A stretch of 64,000 nt of DNA from Antedon bifida (lineage: Eukaryota > Echinodermata > Crinoidea > Comatulida > Antedonidae): assembly GCA_963402885.1 (NCBI GenBank), contig OY727094.1, forward strand, positions 35,094,501-35,158,500, given 5' to 3'. How positions within the stretch are numbered: the stretch's first letter is position 1; each line of letters starts with the position of its first letter. A program made the position numbers and the translations under genes. The notes beneath the pieces were generated by a model. The model did not search any database. It saw nothing but the letters and a program-made list of their open reading frames with translations, and was not told the DNA's origin. Shown in pieces: positions 10,843 to 22,780 of this stretch.

Positions 10843-11471
10843 TATAATCTTTATATGAAAATTATTCTTTTATAATAATGCAATGTTTTTTACTTGATAT
10901 ATTGTATAGAATTGGTTGTGCGTGTTTTAAAGTAATTATGTGATAATATTATATTAAATGTAATTAATACAACTCTTTATAATTAGGTTGGATGGTTAAA
11001 TACTAAAAGTAAAGTGGTACAACTTGAAACTATAAAACATAACATGAACATAATGATGAAACGTAATTTGTTATCAAAAGCAGTTTTATTAAATGAAAAC
11101 GTAATTAGAAATATATTAACAAATAAAGACATTATGAGATGTCTTTGGCACAGTAACAACAACAGAACAAAGTTGTAGTAGAATTTGTAAAACTAAAACT
11201 AAAAATTACAAAAATCAAACAATGAAGACATTATATAATATAGTTTGACTTTATGATTTTTACATTTAGTTTCATTGGTGTGTTTTTAGATAATATTTTT
11301 TTAAGTAGAATTGTTTTTTCTATATGATGTAGAAATAGTGAAATATAATTCTGTATAAAATAAATTTAAAGTTGATAAATTATGAATTACCATTTTTGTT
11401 ATTATATTAAAAGTTCTACTTAATGTTGAGATATATTTGTGTACAGTCTTTGATTTTCTTTATGTTGTAAG
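10843..11471. other. Intergenic between NLR-A and HELLS-A
   Basis: AT-rich sequence conserved in units B and C. It holds one copy-variable TAGGCCTA site (absent here, present at about 27198 in unit B). Short ORFs are low complexity. Confidence 0.5.
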
Positions 11472-11728
11472 AGTAATAACACTTGGTGTTAACAATAGTT
11501 TAAACCTGAACACTGTGCTGACTTGTAATAACACTTGGTGTTAACAATAGTTTAAACCTGAACACTTTGCTGACTTGTAATAACACTTGGTGTTAACAAT
11601 AGTTTAAACCTGAACACTGTGCCAACTTGTAATAACACTTGGTGTTAACAATAGTTTAAACCTGAACACTGTGCTGACTTGTAATAACACTTGGTGTTAA
11701 CAATAGTTTAAACCTGAACACTGTGCTG
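11472..11728. repeat. 52-bp VNTR downstream of HELLS-A (about 5 copies)
   Basis: Unit ACTTGTAATAACACTTGGTG continuing through TTAACAATAGTTTAAACC; each unit carries TGTTAACA and GTTTAAAC. There are about 5 copies here, about 19 in unit B (27692-28676) and about 7 in unit C (62495-62857). It lies between the converging 3' ends of the NLR and HELLS. Confidence 0.85.
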
Positions 11729-12862
11729 TGCAGAAAACAACAGTAACTACTTGCATAGAAATAAATGTCATAAATACCATTAACAATCCCAGATTTCAAT
11801 TGGTGCAATATTGGGTATACAGTATGTGAACCCAGTACTGTAGTAAATTTAAAGCCAGGAGCCATGGATTTGATGTGGATATTTTGATGGAGAATTGAAT
11901 GAATATGCAGAGATCAAACTTGCAATAGATTGTTGAAGACAGGTTTAGTTATCCTTCTCTAGCTGAGATCTTTAACTCCATGACATTCTCATCGCAGGAT
12001 TCCAGAACCTTAAACACTTCATTCTCCTTTACTGGTTTCAATTTCTTTCCCGCGTTATTCCCAACAAGGTCGCTGCGATCCAATAGGAGCTCAAGATCGG
12101 CGTCGCTGATGACTTGTTCTTTACAGTTTTTGATAATGCCAGAGTGATCAGTGGAGCGTAACACTTTTAGTAGTTCCATGGGATCCATCACAGCTTTTGA
12201 GTCTCTCACCATAGTTTTACTGCCTTTGAATTTACCTAAAGAACAAAATAAGATAATGAATTTTTTAAATGAATGAGAACAATCAATGCCTAGAAGTTTG
12301 CATACTACTGTAGAAGTGTATAAAACAATATGATTAATTTAACGTATTTATTTGAATAAAACGCCCCGGGCGTTTATTGTTCAGGAGGGTTTTTAGGGAG
12401 GTGTGAAAGACAAAACTGACCTTGATGAATGACCATCTTCTCCAGCTTCCTCTTTGCAGCTGCTCTCTCCACTATCTTCTGGTCAATGGTGTTAATGGTC
12501 ACTAACCTGTACACAATCACTGGCTTTTCTTGACCAATTCTGTGGCATCTATCTTAGGCTTGTAGATCTAACTGTGGATTCTATAATACAACTATAAATG
12601 CTACTTTACAATGCATTGAAAGTCACTACACTAAAACATACATTACACCACCACAAGCTTGTGACTAATTATTAAAACATGGGTTCACGGATGTAGCCAA
12701 TCAGACGTGCTGAAATGAGTCACGTGTGCGCTCTTTATTTTTTCACTATCATGCACTTGAGTGCAAAAAGTGCGCAGTAAAAAAAGCATATTGCACTCTG
12801 TGTGTAAATCGTCTGGCAGATTATTGATCACGCTGTAATAAAATGTAGTAATTATTTATTTA

Positions 12863-13141
<279 letters not shown>

Positions 13142-13375
13142 TCAGTAAAAACATTCATAATACTAATTAACATAATACAGCAGTAGTTGCTAAAATCAGA
13201 ATGTGTGTATCAACTTAATTCAGTATCATTTATATTTACAAGTTCTTCCAAATAATTCTAAATTTCTTCTTCTTCACCATGCGGGTGCTTACCTGTTGTT
13301 GTCTCTCAGCAAAAGCCATGCTGCCATCTAGTTGTGGTTTCTTAAGTGGCAGTAATCTTCAAGTATGTCAAGCAT

Positions 13376-13630
13376 TGAGGTCATCTGGGAAAAGATGAGG
13401 ACCTATAGACAAACATATCAGACATTGAGTTCATCTGGGAAAAGATAAGGACCTACAAACAAACAGACAAACATATCAGACATTGAGGTCATCTGGGAAA
13501 AGATGAGGACCTACAAACAGACAAACAAATATATCAGACATTGAGGTCATCTGGGAAAAGATCAGGACCTACAGACAAACATTTCAGACATTAAGGTCAT
13601 CTGCGAAAAAGATGAGGACCTACAGACAAA
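13376..13630 (-). repeat. Minisatellite made of a HELLS splice acceptor plus exon start (unit A)
   Basis: About five imperfect repeats of 47-58 bp. On the minus strand each repeat contains the acceptor CTGTAG followed by GTCCTCATCTTTTCCCAGAT, the first codons of the HELLS motif-IV exon (V-L-I-F-S-Q-M). The exon-proximal repeat is the functional exon edge. Unit B has about ten. Confidence 0.8.
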
Positions 13631-13959
13631 CAGACATATAATTCAGATGTTTTTAAAAAATAAGCTGGTGCCAATTGCCAATTTCATTAACTTATTACAT
13701 TCTTTTAAACTAACATGAATATTTAAGATTGATACCTTGTGTCCACGCTTCTTTAGTTCAGGTAACATTCTCTCCAACACTAAAAGCTTTCCGCATGACT
13801 TGACAAGATCCTCGTCAACTTTGAACTGTTGCGTGACCGGGTCAAGTGGATATTCCAGTAGGTAAGGATGGTTACAGCATTTTCTTAGTTGCATTACAAT
13901 GTTTTGAAGCTTAATATTAACTACTGATTCTGTATTTGACGGGGTCTCACCTGGTGCAG

Positions 13960-14142
13960 TTGGTTCTCTGAAATAAATAATAAAAGGGGTATAAAGTAAT
14001 GTACTCATGGATGTTGTACTGGTGGAGGTGGACATGGACACCCTCTCACCAGGTGCAGTCGCTTCTCTGAAATAAATAATAAAAGGGGCATAAAGTAATG
14101 TACTCATAGATGTTGTACTGGTGGAGGTGGACAGGGACACCC
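13960..14142 (-). repeat. Roughly 98-bp tandem duplication across a HELLS acceptor (unit A)
   Basis: Two copies of a segment that includes TTTCAG followed by AGAAC or AGAAG and codons for E-P/A-T-A-P-G-E. The upstream copy duplicates the start of the RKCCNHPYL exon. The same doubling occurs in unit B (about 31650-31840). Confidence 0.6.
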
Positions 14143-15704
14143 TCTTACAAAATAAGTGCTAAGCATCTGTTCAGACTACAGGATATTATAAGATATAACA
14201 CTAACCAACACCATACTACTAAGACGAATTTCAACAAGGCACCCACCTAAAACCCTATGCCACCTGATTACAACAAAATATTTTTCCCATTCAATCTTAA
14301 CTTGTTGGTACTCACGCCTAGACTTCTCTACTACAACTATTGTAAACTCACTTGGCAAATGTGTCTCTAATCTTTTTGTACCAATCTTCAACATCATCAG
14401 ATTCCTCATTTTCATTAAATACAATGGAGTAGTCAACCTTTTTAGAGCATCCTCTCTTGGGTCGACCTTTTGGGGTCAATGTTACCTCTTCTTTTTTCTG
14501 TGGAACAAAAGGATGGCAGGTGACAACAACATTCTTTTTATATACATTTCAATAGTTTGGAACTTAATAACATAAGGCAGCTAAACAAACTATAGAAAGT
14601 GTGGCACTCAGGACTCGATTTTTTAACTTTTAGTTATCAACCAATCATTGGTTAATTCTTACTGCAATTTCTCAGCTGCAGAATCACGCCTCATTTATTT
14701 TAGCATGTGTTTCTAATTTCATGTTAACTAACACTCTGGCTTGTAGGCAGCTAGGTTGATTATAACAGAGCCATGGCACGTGATGCACTGTTCTTACCTT
14801 GGGTTTGACCTTATCAATAATTGACCTGTCTAGAGTTGATGCGTAGAATTCTTGTTGAATACTCGTCATTAGTGCGTTTATAATGATCTCTTTCTTTGGA
14901 GGTATTGTCAGGTCAACATCTGTCTTTAAGCATCGTAATAAAAATGGCGTCAAGATCTATAAGATACAAACAGTTTTAATACAGAATAAAATTATGCACA
15001 GAAAATATCAACATTAATCTGTGCATGCATTTAAGCCCAGTATAATCTGTTCCATTCTCATCGGAACTATAATTGATCGATTTAACGTTCGGTCTGATAG
15101 ATGGAGCAATTAACGTTCCCTTCGTTTTTGATCTAAGAAACTGTTAACTGATTTGTTGGCAGTACCTGGTGCATCATGGATATAACATGTTGTTCTCTCT
15201 CCTTCTTCATCTTCGTTACTTGAAAATGAATTAAAATCAAACCAGGATTCAAACCTGAAAAATAAGATAAAGGAAATTTATATCCACAGCAGCTTTGTTC
15301 TTATACAGGGAAATTGCTTGGAAAATTGTGGGCAGTGATTGACATGTTTGCCTTTCACACCTGCTCCGGTTCCGGAAAACAAAAATCATGTCGCATTGTG
15401 TTTTGTTTTCACGACGCGCCATGTGCCAATCTTTTTTCTCGATATGCGTGTAGCTGCATGACGCGTCATGAAAACGCTAATTGATGAATGAAGTCGCTAA
15501 TGCTAATACGACAGACAATTTGTTGCGAGCCTCAACTGGAGCAGGACCGGATCCAAATTGATAACAATTAATACTTACGTTTGTAGATCATCAAACACTT
15601 CTGGTAGTAAGAAGTTTAGCATAGACCACAACTCAGACAGGTTGTTTTGAAGTGGGGTACCAGTAAGTAGAAGTCTGTTGGCAGATTGGTACGTCTTTAG
15701 TTCT

Positions 15705-16217
<513 letters not shown>

Positions 16218-16599
16218 TCATTGAAAAACAAATATATATAACTGATATATTGTATTAAAAAGATAATTATTCTTAATTGCTTTTGGACGTGTAAAACTTA
16301 AGACAAACACATTTGCCAACTGAATTAAGTTTTCTCTTTACTCTGTCGTATTCTTGAATGCTTACATGTTGTCTATCAGTAAGAACATTCTTGCACTCAT
16401 TCTTAAAAAAAAAACCAGAAACGTAATAATACAGCATGCAGTAGGCCTAGTTGCTGCTAAAATCAGAATGTGAAATGTCTATATCAACTGGCCATTCTTC
16501 ATTGTGCATTCACTATAATTCACATTTACAAATTGGTAAAAACAACATAGGCCTATAGTTGTTTCTTTACTCTGTATCCATGAGTGCTTACCTGTCAAC

Positions 16600-16760
16600 A
16601 GCCATCTAGACGACACAGTAGTTCTGTTTCTGTACACAAGGAGGTATATGTAGGTCTACATGGTCGTGGTGGAAGTATCTCCATGGATGGTTTGTGTAGC
16701 AGCTGTTATCTTCACGTATGTCACGCACTGTCATCCTGCTGTGAGAAGATGAGGAAAATT
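16600..16760 (-). pseudogene. HELLS: HELLS motif-IV/V exon remnant (unit B)
   Basis: The same degenerate exon as at 301-660, here without the LINE tail insertion. The minus strand retains the N-Y/T-C-R-L-D-G codons with disruptions. Confidence 0.55.
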
Positions 16761-17759
16761 CAGATCAGACATTGCATGAGGTCATCTAGGTAAGGCCAGG
16801 CCTAGATAGTAGTATGCTAAACTAGGCTAGGCCTAGTTAGAATTCACACTCCTCTGACTCCAGTTTTTGTGGGCTAGAAAAGGGAGAAAAGTGTGCCGCT
16901 GTGTGGTGGAGGGATAATTGATGAGTTTATAATTGTCACGTTAGTTAGGTGCCAGGCGGCGCAATACCAAATAAGAAACAAACTATAAACACCCAGCTTA
17001 CCTAAGTTTTGTGTGTCTTAGAAGAAACTACAACAGGCCTAGGCCTTGGCCTCCTACACCTTTTATATTAATTATTATTCATAAAGGCCGCGCTGTGTGG
17101 ATTGATACCAAACCATTAACCACCTGCTCTATAGAAACCAAAGAGCGCCCTCAACGGACAACATGAGACCGTACTAGTTTTTGAAAAATAATTTATTTTA
17201 CCAATTTAATTTTTCCTCACTATGTCGATGTGTCAAAATATAACTCAATTCGTTTATTTTTTGTTCAACCAGCATTAAATACAATGCAACAACAATTTTT
17301 TTCTAATATTGTCGGCACAGTGACGATGCGATAATGCTGAGTCATCATGAGGACGGTACACAAAGATGCAACAGCATAGCATAAAAACAATATCAAATGT
17401 AAAAGGTATAAAAATGATAAATGCCGACAGGACAAAGAAAGACAATGGAAGAATATGAGAATTGTTTGAAGGTTTGCATGAGAAATCAAATGTTTATATA
17501 AAGTTTGCAGTACATCTCCAATTAGATCTGAAGTGAATGAATTGAGTTTCTCGACGTTTCAATCAATATGCCGAATTTACTTTGATGATCGTCCTCTGAG
17601 AAAACAAATTCCTCACTCCTAAGGACGATCATAATATTTATGGATGGGACGATAAAAGCATATAATTGATCGAAACGTCAGTTATTTTCAGAAGCAAACG
17701 TTTTATTTAAAAATTCTATTACATGTATTTATCCCCTTAAACCGAGGATTCTGACGTGT
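16761..17759. other. Intergenic, no gene recognised (unit B)
   Basis: Counterpart of 661-1667. It includes an expanded GGCCTAGGCC stretch near 17035 and a decayed form of a TAGGCCTA site (TATGCCGA, about 17567). Confidence 0.5.
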
Positions 17760-18546
17760 GTTTTTCTAAAAATAGTTTCTGTGTAATTTTGAGTGAATAA
17801 GTATAGACTTCAGTAATCCTATTGTGTATCTACAGAAAGACCTACACTAAACTGTTGAACAGCTTTTGTGACGTCACGGCCAAAGTCAATAGAGGCATGT
17901 GAATGTGATATTAAAATTGACCTAAAAGGGTGCAGTTGTCCAAATGAATATTGGAATAATTTATAGTTCTTTTGCAATTTATATTTGTATAAGTGTGTTT
18001 GGGTAAAATCATCAATATATCTACCAGAAAAATCACAAATTGCAATTTTAATATTAGTAGAAGTCGGACGGCTACATTTGTTTGTTTTAATCAACATACC
18101 AAGGATTACCCATAGAGCTAAGCTATCCAATGGGGTCCTTATAACAAAAACATAGAAACATTCACAAAAATATAACAACAGTTCACAATACATCAGTCTG
18201 GCTATGCACATTACTAACATAAAGCTTTTTAACACTTTTATACTCATTGGGTGTTTTTATACCTTTTATGTTTAATGGAAGATTATTCCAATCGTTAATA
18301 GTATGATAATAAAATATTTTCGAAGCTAACACTTTTATATTAGGAATTACAAAATGTTCATTAATTTCCTCGTACAGTACATATGTTGTTGTTTAGAAAT
18401 ATTTGTAAAATTGTCTGCTAAAAAAGTGGAATCTACATCATGGTATATCTTATAGGCGTGGACCAATACCTGAAGTCTATCTTAGAAATTTAACTCTGTT
18501 GTTTATGTTCAGATACGGTAACCAACAGCTTTTAGCTGTTCGTGAC

Positions 18547-18912
18547 CAATGTGTGCCCTAGGGGCAATGTGTGCCCTAGGGCCAATGTGTTCCCTAGGGG
18601 CAATGTGTGCCCTAGGGGCAATGTGTGCCTTAGGGGACAATGTGTGCCCTAGGAGCAATGTGTGCCCTAGGGTAAATGTGTGCCCTAGGGGCAATGTGTG
18701 CCCTAGGGCCAATGTGTTCCCTAGGGGCAATGTGTGCCCTAGGGGCAATGTGTGCCTTAGGGGACAATGTGTGCCCTAGGGGCAATGTGTGCCCTAGGGT
18801 AAATGTGTGCCCTAGGGGCAATGTGTGCCCTAGGGGCAATGTGTGCCCTAGGGGCAATGTGTGCCCTAGGGTAAATGTGTGCCCTAGGGTCACTGTGTGC
18901 CCTAGGGGCAAT
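18547..18912 (-). repeat. 18-bp minisatellite inside the LINE RT frame (unit B, about 20 copies)
   Basis: Expanded version of 2474-2588. Minus-strand translation is (APRAHI)n, with variants such as YPRAHI, and joins in frame to GHEQLKAV. Because the unit is 18 bp, both strands stay open and produce spurious PLGHTL and CPRGNV repeat ORFs. An internal higher-order duplication is visible: the series with TTCCC, TTAGG and GGGTAA variants occurs twice, offset by about 130 bp. Confidence 0.8.
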
Positions 18913-19594
18913 GTCGAGAATAAACTGTACAATTTTGTTTAGGGTTACCTGGAGTTTATTTTGAAGGAATGACGTTATACCAGAATACCTGTCTGTATAC
19001 ACTGAATTAATTAATGCAGAGCATAAAAGTTTCCTACTAGCCTACCTGTTGTACAGAAATTTCAATCTGGTGGTCGAATTTGCTTTTTTCATAATACATG
19101 TAAAGTATTCTTCATTTGAAATACAGTTATCAATTTGTAAACCAAGGTGCTTATGGAATCATGACTAAGGATATATCATTATAAAAGTGATTTTGAAATT
19201 CTCAATATTTTAAACATTTCTTTCAACAAAATGCATTCTGTTTTTTGTGGGTGCACGGACAACTTATTTTGAACTACCACTTGTAACATAATTCCATACC
19301 ATGACCTAGTTAATGTGAAATGTATAATGGATCACGATGAGCCACCAATAAGGCACTGTCATTGGCATATAATAATAGTTTGCAATAATTATCAATACAA
19401 ATAGACATATCGATAACATAACAAATAAAAAGAAGCGGGCCTAAAATACTGCCCTGTGAGTACATTGGGAAAAAGGTGTTATCAATACAACGTCATGAGG
19501 TAATTTCCCGATTGATCGTAATCAAAACGGTAAAGGAGTTTGGTCTACTAGCTTTCCTGCGCCTAACTCGTCATCCATTCATAGAAGCCTTGAT

Positions 19595-19617
19595 CAGGGA
19601 GGTATTATACCTCCCTG
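19595..19617. mobile_element. 23-bp palindrome insertion (unit B)
   Basis: Same palindrome and flanking duplication as 3264-3286, so the insertion predates the A/B duplication; it is absent from unit C. Confidence 0.6.
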
Positions 19618-20446
19618 CCTTGATGAAGTAAGCCTACGTGGTGGTAGCCATAGAACGGTCCCGAGATAACGACTATACTTCGGCTTTACAGTAGTCGATA
19701 GAAGATTGAAATATTGTTAGAGATAGAGTATACGATGTTTGATTATGTGTAGATGTGTAGACTTGTTCTTGTTCTATTATTCAAATGATGTTCCGTATAA
19801 GGAGATGAAGATAGTAGTTGGGTGTAATGATTTTGTATATCATTTAATTATCCTAGACTGTATATTATGCGATAAATATTACTTTATATATATTTTTTTA
19901 ATATGTATTGTTATGATTATAATATTAATAAAAAGATATTTGTTAGTAAAAATTAAAAAGCTAAAAAAAAAAAAAAAAATTTTTTTAAAATAGATATAAA
20001 AGGTGTAAAATGATTAAATAAATTTAGAGTCAGTATATGAATTATTGCACAAATGTAGTTCAGATACCAGATCAGAAGCAATATTACAAAAATAGTTATT
20101 AAAATGATTAGATATAGTACAAATATTATAACAGTTAATGCCGTCTATATTTATACACAAAAAATGTGAATTGTGTTTAAACCAATTCCCTTTAGGTGTT
20201 TCCATAACATTCATTTTGCAGTTTTTGAATATTATTTAAAAAGATTTTAGCTGGTAATTTTCTAAAAATACTTTCTATGGAATTTTGAATTGAATATTTA
20301 TAGACGTCGTACGACGGTGCCGATATAATCGTGTACATTGTGTTTCAACAGAAAGACAGTTGGACCGTGGAAAAGTTTTTGTGAAGTCACGGCCAAAGTC
20401 AATATAGCATACATATACCAGATTATGAATAATAATTACACAGAAG

Positions 20447-20825
20447 TTGACGTCAAAGGGAGTGGCGCAGTTGGTGGTACAAATCGTCACATTTAACTGT
20501 ATCGGTATATTGATAGTTCAGATACGAGATCCAGTTACAGTCCAGTCTGAAGCTAATTTGTAAGTTTACACTAATTACACAGTAGTTGACGTCAAAGGGA
20601 GTGGCGCAGTTGCTGCTACAAATCGTCACATTTAACTGTATCGGTTTATATTGATAGTCCAGATACGAGATCCAGTTAAAGTCCAGTCTTAAGCCAATTG
20701 TAAGTTTGCACTAATTATACAGTAGTTGACGTCAAAGGGAGTGGCGCAGTTGCTGCTACAAATCGTCACATTTGACTGTATCGGTATATTGATCCAGTTA
20801 CAGTCCTGTCTTAAGTTTACAATTT
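20447..20825. repeat. Three 140-bp tandem repeats with TTGACGTCAA (unit B)
   Basis: Counterpart of 4110-4485; copies start at about 20447, 20586 and 20726. They lie 0.74-1.1 kb upstream of the NLR-B ATG. Confidence 0.7.
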
Positions 20826-21103
20826 CAATTTAATTTGTTCGGAACATTTATTTGCAAAACAATAATATGAGAATGTAGGCATAATTTTGCTTCCATGGTT
20901 ATTTGAAGTAGAGTGTGGGTTGTGGTAAATGTCTTGTTAATATCACTGAACGTACTATTCTGTGTACCACACACTAATCGTCAACAAACAGCGAGTTTCT
21001 CTGAGTAACAGAAGAATGCCATCACAATAAACAATATCATATTATAAGATAATTATATACTTGTAATTTTGACTAATATTCCATTAATGTGTGAAGTTAC
21101 TTT

Positions 21104-21348
21104 GTGTTCAGTTTGTCACTGATGCCCAACCTGTTCTGTCCAATCCTAAAGTACGCGTGTTACTCACGTGTTCAGTTTGTCACTGATGGTCAACCTGTTC
21201 TGTCCAATCCTAAAGTACGCGTGTTACTCACGTGTTCAGTTTGTCACTGATGGTCAACCTGTCCTGTCTAATCCTAAAGTACGCGTGTTACTCACGTGTT
21301 CAGTTTGTCACTGATGGTCAACCTGTCCTGTCTAATCCTAAAGTACGC
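21104..21348 (+). repeat. 64-bp tandem repeats with E-box, upstream of NLR-B (4 copies)
   Basis: Four units against three in unit A; three of the unit junctions carry CACGTG. The extra unit is a variant (CCAACCTGTTCTGTCCAATC). The array ends about 217 bp before the NLR-B ATG. Confidence 0.75.
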
Positions 21349-21564
21349 GCGGGTAGCAAGACACAAAGAACATTATATAAATTGCCCGGATGCTCCACAC
21401 TTATTGACTATAAACAAACTGCAGACAGTTCAATCATTGATCTTATCGTTACATTGAACTTAGTAGGCCTATATGAAACGATCAGATATATATTTAGATA
21501 TATTTGTGAATTATGATCCGATTTAACACTTATTTTTCAGAATTGAAGACAGAAATTTGAAAAA

Positions 21565-21574
21565 ATGGCAACAG
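21565..21574 (+). CDS. NLR-B exon 1 (start codon exon)
   Basis: ATGGCAACAG with a GTACAC donor, identical to NLR-A. The full spliced model is 2832 nt (944 codons including the stop), which supports the start. Confidence 0.65.
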
Positions 21575-21752
21575 GTACACTGATAATGTATTCACTTTTA
21601 AAGACTACAATATTATAAACATATTAGTATAATAAGTACCGACATAAAAAAAGATTGGTCCGCTTTACATATATGATTATATACAGTAATTCTTGTGTTG
21701 CTATAAATAATAATACACCTTTTTAAATTGTTCTGTTTCCACCATTTCATAG

Positions 21753-22259
21753 ATTTTGATCTGGATTTAGTACATTTTTCAACTTGGTATGATGAACGTA
21801 ATCTCGTCACAAAGCTGAAAGTTTTGTACCAAGATTTGATTGCAGTAGGCCTAACGAACATAGACAGCGCCACCAAAACGATACACTTACTACAGGAATT
21901 AAGGACAAATGGACGTTTAAGTTCAGAAAATCGTACATTGCTAGACGATACAATAAAAGTAACTGAACAGTTTGGTGTCATAGATCGTCTCAAACATTCT
22001 TTTCTTGAAGTTCAAGAAATTACTAAGTTCACTCGATATCGATTACAAATTGTAGCATTCGGAAATGGACTTAGACAGGCTGATGTGGACAGAATCGATG
22101 CATTGTACAATGGTAGTGCGTTAAAGAATTACAAAGATGCCTGGAGTATGATTCTGGATTTGGAAGAGAGACGAATAATCTGTGAAGAAAAAATTGAAGA
22201 ATTCATTAACAATTTAAGACAAGTTGGACTGGAATCAAGAGTAACACTTCTGACTGAAG
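21753..22259 (+). CDS. NLR-B exon 2: tandem death effector domains
   Basis: 507 nt, nearly identical to NLR-A exon 2. It is 6 nt longer through an in-frame GGCCTA at about 21848, which adds Gly-Leu (DLIAVGLTNIDSA against DLIAVTNIDSA). Both DED-like modules are preserved and the exon ends in phase 1. Confidence 0.7.
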
Positions 22260-22367
22260 GTAAGTTAGTGCGAAAAGCTAAAGAAACATTAATTAATTTT
22301 TAAAGAATTACCAGTATAGAATATCATTGTAGCCTAAATTCATGTTTTGTCCTGTCATTTATTACAG

Positions 22368-22780
22368 GGCAAGTGGCGACCAGACGTAGTAATGAAGAAC
22401 AGGGAATGCGAAAAAGATTTATATCAGAAACAGGTCAGTTACTAATAATGAACCGTATACTTTTGCTCCCAATCGGTAGTTATTTAGGTAAAATAATAAT
22501 AATTGTCTTTAATTTGTTTTTCGTATTATTATTATTTGATTATTACAGGACGAGTGGCGACTTGTAGTAATAATGAAGAACAAGGAATGCGAAAAAGATT
22601 TAAATCAGAAACAGGTCAGTTACTAATAATGAACCGTATAATTTTGCTCCCAATCGGTAGTTTTTTAGGTAAAATAAGTATTTCATTTTGTTTCTTATTA
22701 TTCTGTTATTAAAATAGGGCAAGTGGCAACCAGTAGTAATGAAGGACAAGGAATGCCAAAAGAGGATAAATCAGAAACAG
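22368..22780 (+). CDS. NLR-B exons 3-5: three tandem micro-exons
   Basis: Exons 22368-22433, 22549-22614 and 22718-22780 (66, 66 and 63 nt), all phase 1 with consensus sites. They encode basic linker repeats (GMRKRFISET and GMRKRFKSET type). Same architecture as NLR-A. Confidence 0.75.

Larger units (their letters stand above)
17950..20215 (-). pseudogene. Decayed LINE (RT) relic, unit B
   Basis: Orthologous to the relic at 1830-3900 with the same order of fragments: the ISNHFNNYFCNIASDL linker near 20200, the RT core near 19450, LQVTLNKIVQFILDI near 18940, and the GHEQLKAVGY continuation at about 18540. It is not coding. Confidence 0.75.

Noticed and set aside
15340..15560. Possible MITE in a HELLS intron (CCTGCTCCGG ... 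GGAGCAGGACCGG)
   Set aside because: The inverted ends are short and imperfect, with no clear target duplication or empty site in unit B.
18549..19002. Repeat ORFs such as MCALGAMCALG (plus) and PLGHTLPLGHT (minus)
   Set aside because: Alternative frames of the 18-bp minisatellite; only the APRAHI frame connects to LINE protein sequence, and that element is decayed.
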